Source of the DNA: Acanthopleura granulata
Taxonomy: Eukaryota > Mollusca > Polyplacophora > Chitonida > Chitonidae
Length of the DNA: 64,000 bases
Assembly: GCA_016165875.1 (NCBI GenBank)
Contig: JABBOT010000031.1
Span: forward strand, 623,109 to 687,108
Direction of reading: 5' to 3'
The translations under genes and the position numbers were made by a program. Below, piece after piece: positions 61,851-64,000 of this stretch; position 1 is the stretch's first letter; each line of letters opens with the position of its first letter. The notes below the pieces were generated by a model, which was not told the origin of the DNA, did not search any database, and was given only the letters and a program-made list of their open reading frames with translations.

Positions 61851-62460
61851 CTCCAGACTGGTTTATAAGTGAACATTTTGAACATGCTATAATGATAATG
61901 ATCAAAACTGAATCCTATAGACACTGAAATTGAGCTAGAAAAAAGAAAACATTCAGCTTTCAGAAAAGTGTCATTCAGCTTTTTTTGTCGTTTTACCTAA
62001 GTCATGGTGTATCGCAAAGAGTAGTTATTTCGTTTTTTTTTTACATTCATAAAATTACAGTGTGTCATGCTGTATGAACATTTTGAGATATAAGAAGATA
62101 ATTTTAAAAGATTAGTTATCCATAAATGAATATTTCCAGCTGTGTTCTTTTTCTTATTCGCCCATTGAAAAAATTACGTACTACGTTCCAGCTGATTTTC
62201 TGTTTGAACCTCACATAGCCTAGTTTTAGATAAAGCCACTTCCGTTTTGAAAAAATTATGGCATTGAGACATTTTTTTTCCTGACATTTTGGTGAGACAT
62301 CACAGCTTCCAATTGGCATGTATGTGAGGTTGTTGGGGCTCAGACACATGGTTTGTAGCATGTATCAGTTGAGGACTTCAGTAAACCCAGTAGCTGGGTT
62401 TAAATCATCGCATAAAGGGAAATATTCTTAACTATGGCATATAACATTAATGAAGTAAAT
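61851..62460 (+). other. Probable 3' UTR of the KCTD gene
   Basis: From the stop codon to the first AATAAA. No open frame of note. The last 100 bp look like a worn SINE family A tail (GGGAAATATTCTTAACTATG). Confidence 0.5.
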
Positions 62461-62461
62461 G

Positions 62462-62467
62462 AATAAA
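62462..62467 (+). terminator. Candidate polyadenylation signal of the KCTD gene
   Basis: AATAAA about 610 nt after the stop at 61850; I saw no earlier canonical hexamer. It sits in the A-rich tail of a worn SINE-like segment, so it could be SINE sequence taken over as a poly(A) signal. A further ATTAAA-type site lies near 63224. Confidence 0.4.
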
Positions 62468-63630
62468 ATAATGCTGAGCGGTCAGCGGGTGATGTTATTT
62501 AATAACGGAAGTTGCTAGGTGTCTGAATGGCTGGTACCATTTAGTGTCTGTGATGTGGAGCTGTTACATTTGTTGTTAACTTGGTCATTGTCTTAATATG
62601 TGTCGCTCCTTATCTCCTCGGTGTGCTGAAACACAGATCATTGGTATGTGACCATTACTTTTGTAGCCGTCAGCCTTTGCTACAAGTGCTACCTGTGTTG
62701 GGCTCGTCGGGTTAACAGTTTTTTTTTTTTGCTTTTGTGAGTACAAATATGACGCTGCATTCATAGGGCTGCAAAAAACAGAGGAATAAGGAGGGTATGT
62801 AGAATACGTTCTAAACGTTGTCGTCTTTTGTGTCTTTTTTCCGTTTTTTTTTTTCTTTTTCGATAGTTAATATGATTCTAGTGTTAAAGTGAAAGACAGC
62901 ACATGTTCCAAGTTAAGTTAGCCAAAAAGGTTGAACAATATTATGTTTATTTTGGTGATGTATTTTTTCTAACAGCTACTGCGACAGTGGAAATTGATAT
63001 TTGACCATTCTGTGTGAGCTGTGACGTACTTGTTACAAGCACGGAACACTCCTGTCACCTGATACTGAAGTTAGCTGCTAGGGTTGTTATTGAAACTTAG
63101 GTATATATGTAAACGTGATATGATCAAGAAACTTACTCCTGCCAAAACACAATGGTGTGGCAATTCTTTTCAGTGTTTTTCACACATGTACTTGTTATAA
63201 ATGTAATGAACATATATATAACATTAAAACAGTGTCTTCTCCCTATGTTATTACATGTTACATAGGCAGTCAACTCAGAACATTTGCATTACAGCTTACA
63301 AACAGCTGATATCTCCTAGTTCTCTGATTGGTCAATCTCTAATAAGCTTAAAAGCATGGGCGCCTCCAGATACCCAGTTGCCAACAACATACACCACACT
63401 TCAAACCAAGATAATTCACCAACAAACCATATAAATTCAAACAGGTTTTTACATTCAGGAGAGAATTTTGTAATGTTTTCAATGAACACTGCCTCAGTCA
63501 TGAGCTGTCTTTTACTTAGAGAACAATAACACCAGTTGACTGACGTGAACATGTCAGAAGCATTTTTCTCTCAAAGCTTTTCTGCGAACTATTGCATACG
63601 GTTTCACATTAGCTGGCTGTATCGCTAAAT
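62468..63630. other. Non-coding stretch, nothing recognised
   Basis: T-rich tracts and short motif-less frames only. Confidence 0.45.
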
Positions 63631-63634
63631 GTAT

Positions 63635-63735
63635 ACTTTACTTATTTGATTGGTGTTATATATATAATTTTCAGTAGTGGAATGAAACCAAGCAGAGCCT
63701 GAGGGAAATCCATGCCCATCCACAGGTGGCATTTA
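63635..63735 (-). repeat. SINE family A fragment, antisense
   Basis: TTATTTGATTGGTGTTATAT, GCAGAGCCTGAGGGAAATCC and CATGCCCATCCACAGGTGG match the body; the head is missing. Confidence 0.7.
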
Positions 63736-64000
63736 TGGTTTAAGTCTTCCTTCTCTGACAATCAGTTTAAGTGTCCTGAAAAAAAAAAAAAAACAAGTAA
63801 AAAAGGTACTGAAAGAAAAAAAAATGTTACAATTACATATCACATACCCGTATATTTATTCTGTGTTACGTTTTTTTCTGTGTTCTGGTTAAATGACGTA
63901 CCAGCCATCAGTAATTCTCCTCTCCTAACTTACAAGAAAATCAATGCTAAATGAAATCTGCACATCTTATATTTTTTGTTCTCTGCCAGCTTTGAAATCT

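Noticed and set aside
63316..63552. 78-codon minus-strand frame downstream of the KCTD gene
   Set aside because: No family resemblance and no exon-like neighbours.

Overview
The window is animal nuclear DNA: A+T-rich, with intron-split genes carrying GT-AG splice sites, many SINE copies, minisatellites and long AT microsatellites. A gene with chitin-binding type-2 domains and a laminin-G-like domain, in the layout of the molluscan shell-matrix proteins Pif and BMSP, points to a lophotrochozoan. A mollusc is most likely; a brachiopod cannot be excluded from sequence alone.

Four protein-coding genes could be assembled exon by exon, and each closes in frame. (1) A secreted Pif/BMSP-like protein, plus strand, 23104-31961, seven coding exons, 432 residues. 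(2) Pescadillo (PES1), minus strand, 52211 down to 35791, 17 coding exons, 617 residues. (3) IFT20, minus strand, 56252 down to 54689, four exons, 132 residues. (4) A BTB/KCTD protein of the KCTD10/KCTD13/TNFAIP1 (BACURD) group, plus strand, 56663-61850, five exons, 294 residues. Genes 1 and 2 converge. PES1 and IFT20 lie on the same strand. IFT20 and the KCTD gene are head to head with start codons 410 bp apart, the same arrangement as human IFT20-TNFAIP1.

Bases 1-23100 hold no gene I can support. They contain SINE copies, a foldback MITE family (988-1175, 12061-12240, and a worn copy near 11730), a 44-bp minisatellite (about 7588-8165), other degenerate tandem arrays, and two long TA microsatellites (11011-11084, 17705-17804). 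The PES1 introns carry three further minisatellites (26, about 60 and 45 bp units), several SINEs and a 52-bp-arm hairpin element in intron 1.

Two tRNA-derived SINE families recur. Family A is about 265 bp with box A/box B-like motifs and an AAAT-rich tail; about 20 full or partial copies are listed. Family B is about 310 bp with a different tRNA-like head. Points most worth a second look: the IFT20-KCTD gene pair, a Pif-like protein that lacks a vWA domain, an 82-bp tandem duplication covering the end and splice donor of PES1 exon 13, the foldback elements, and an orphan exon-like segment at 32756-32812.
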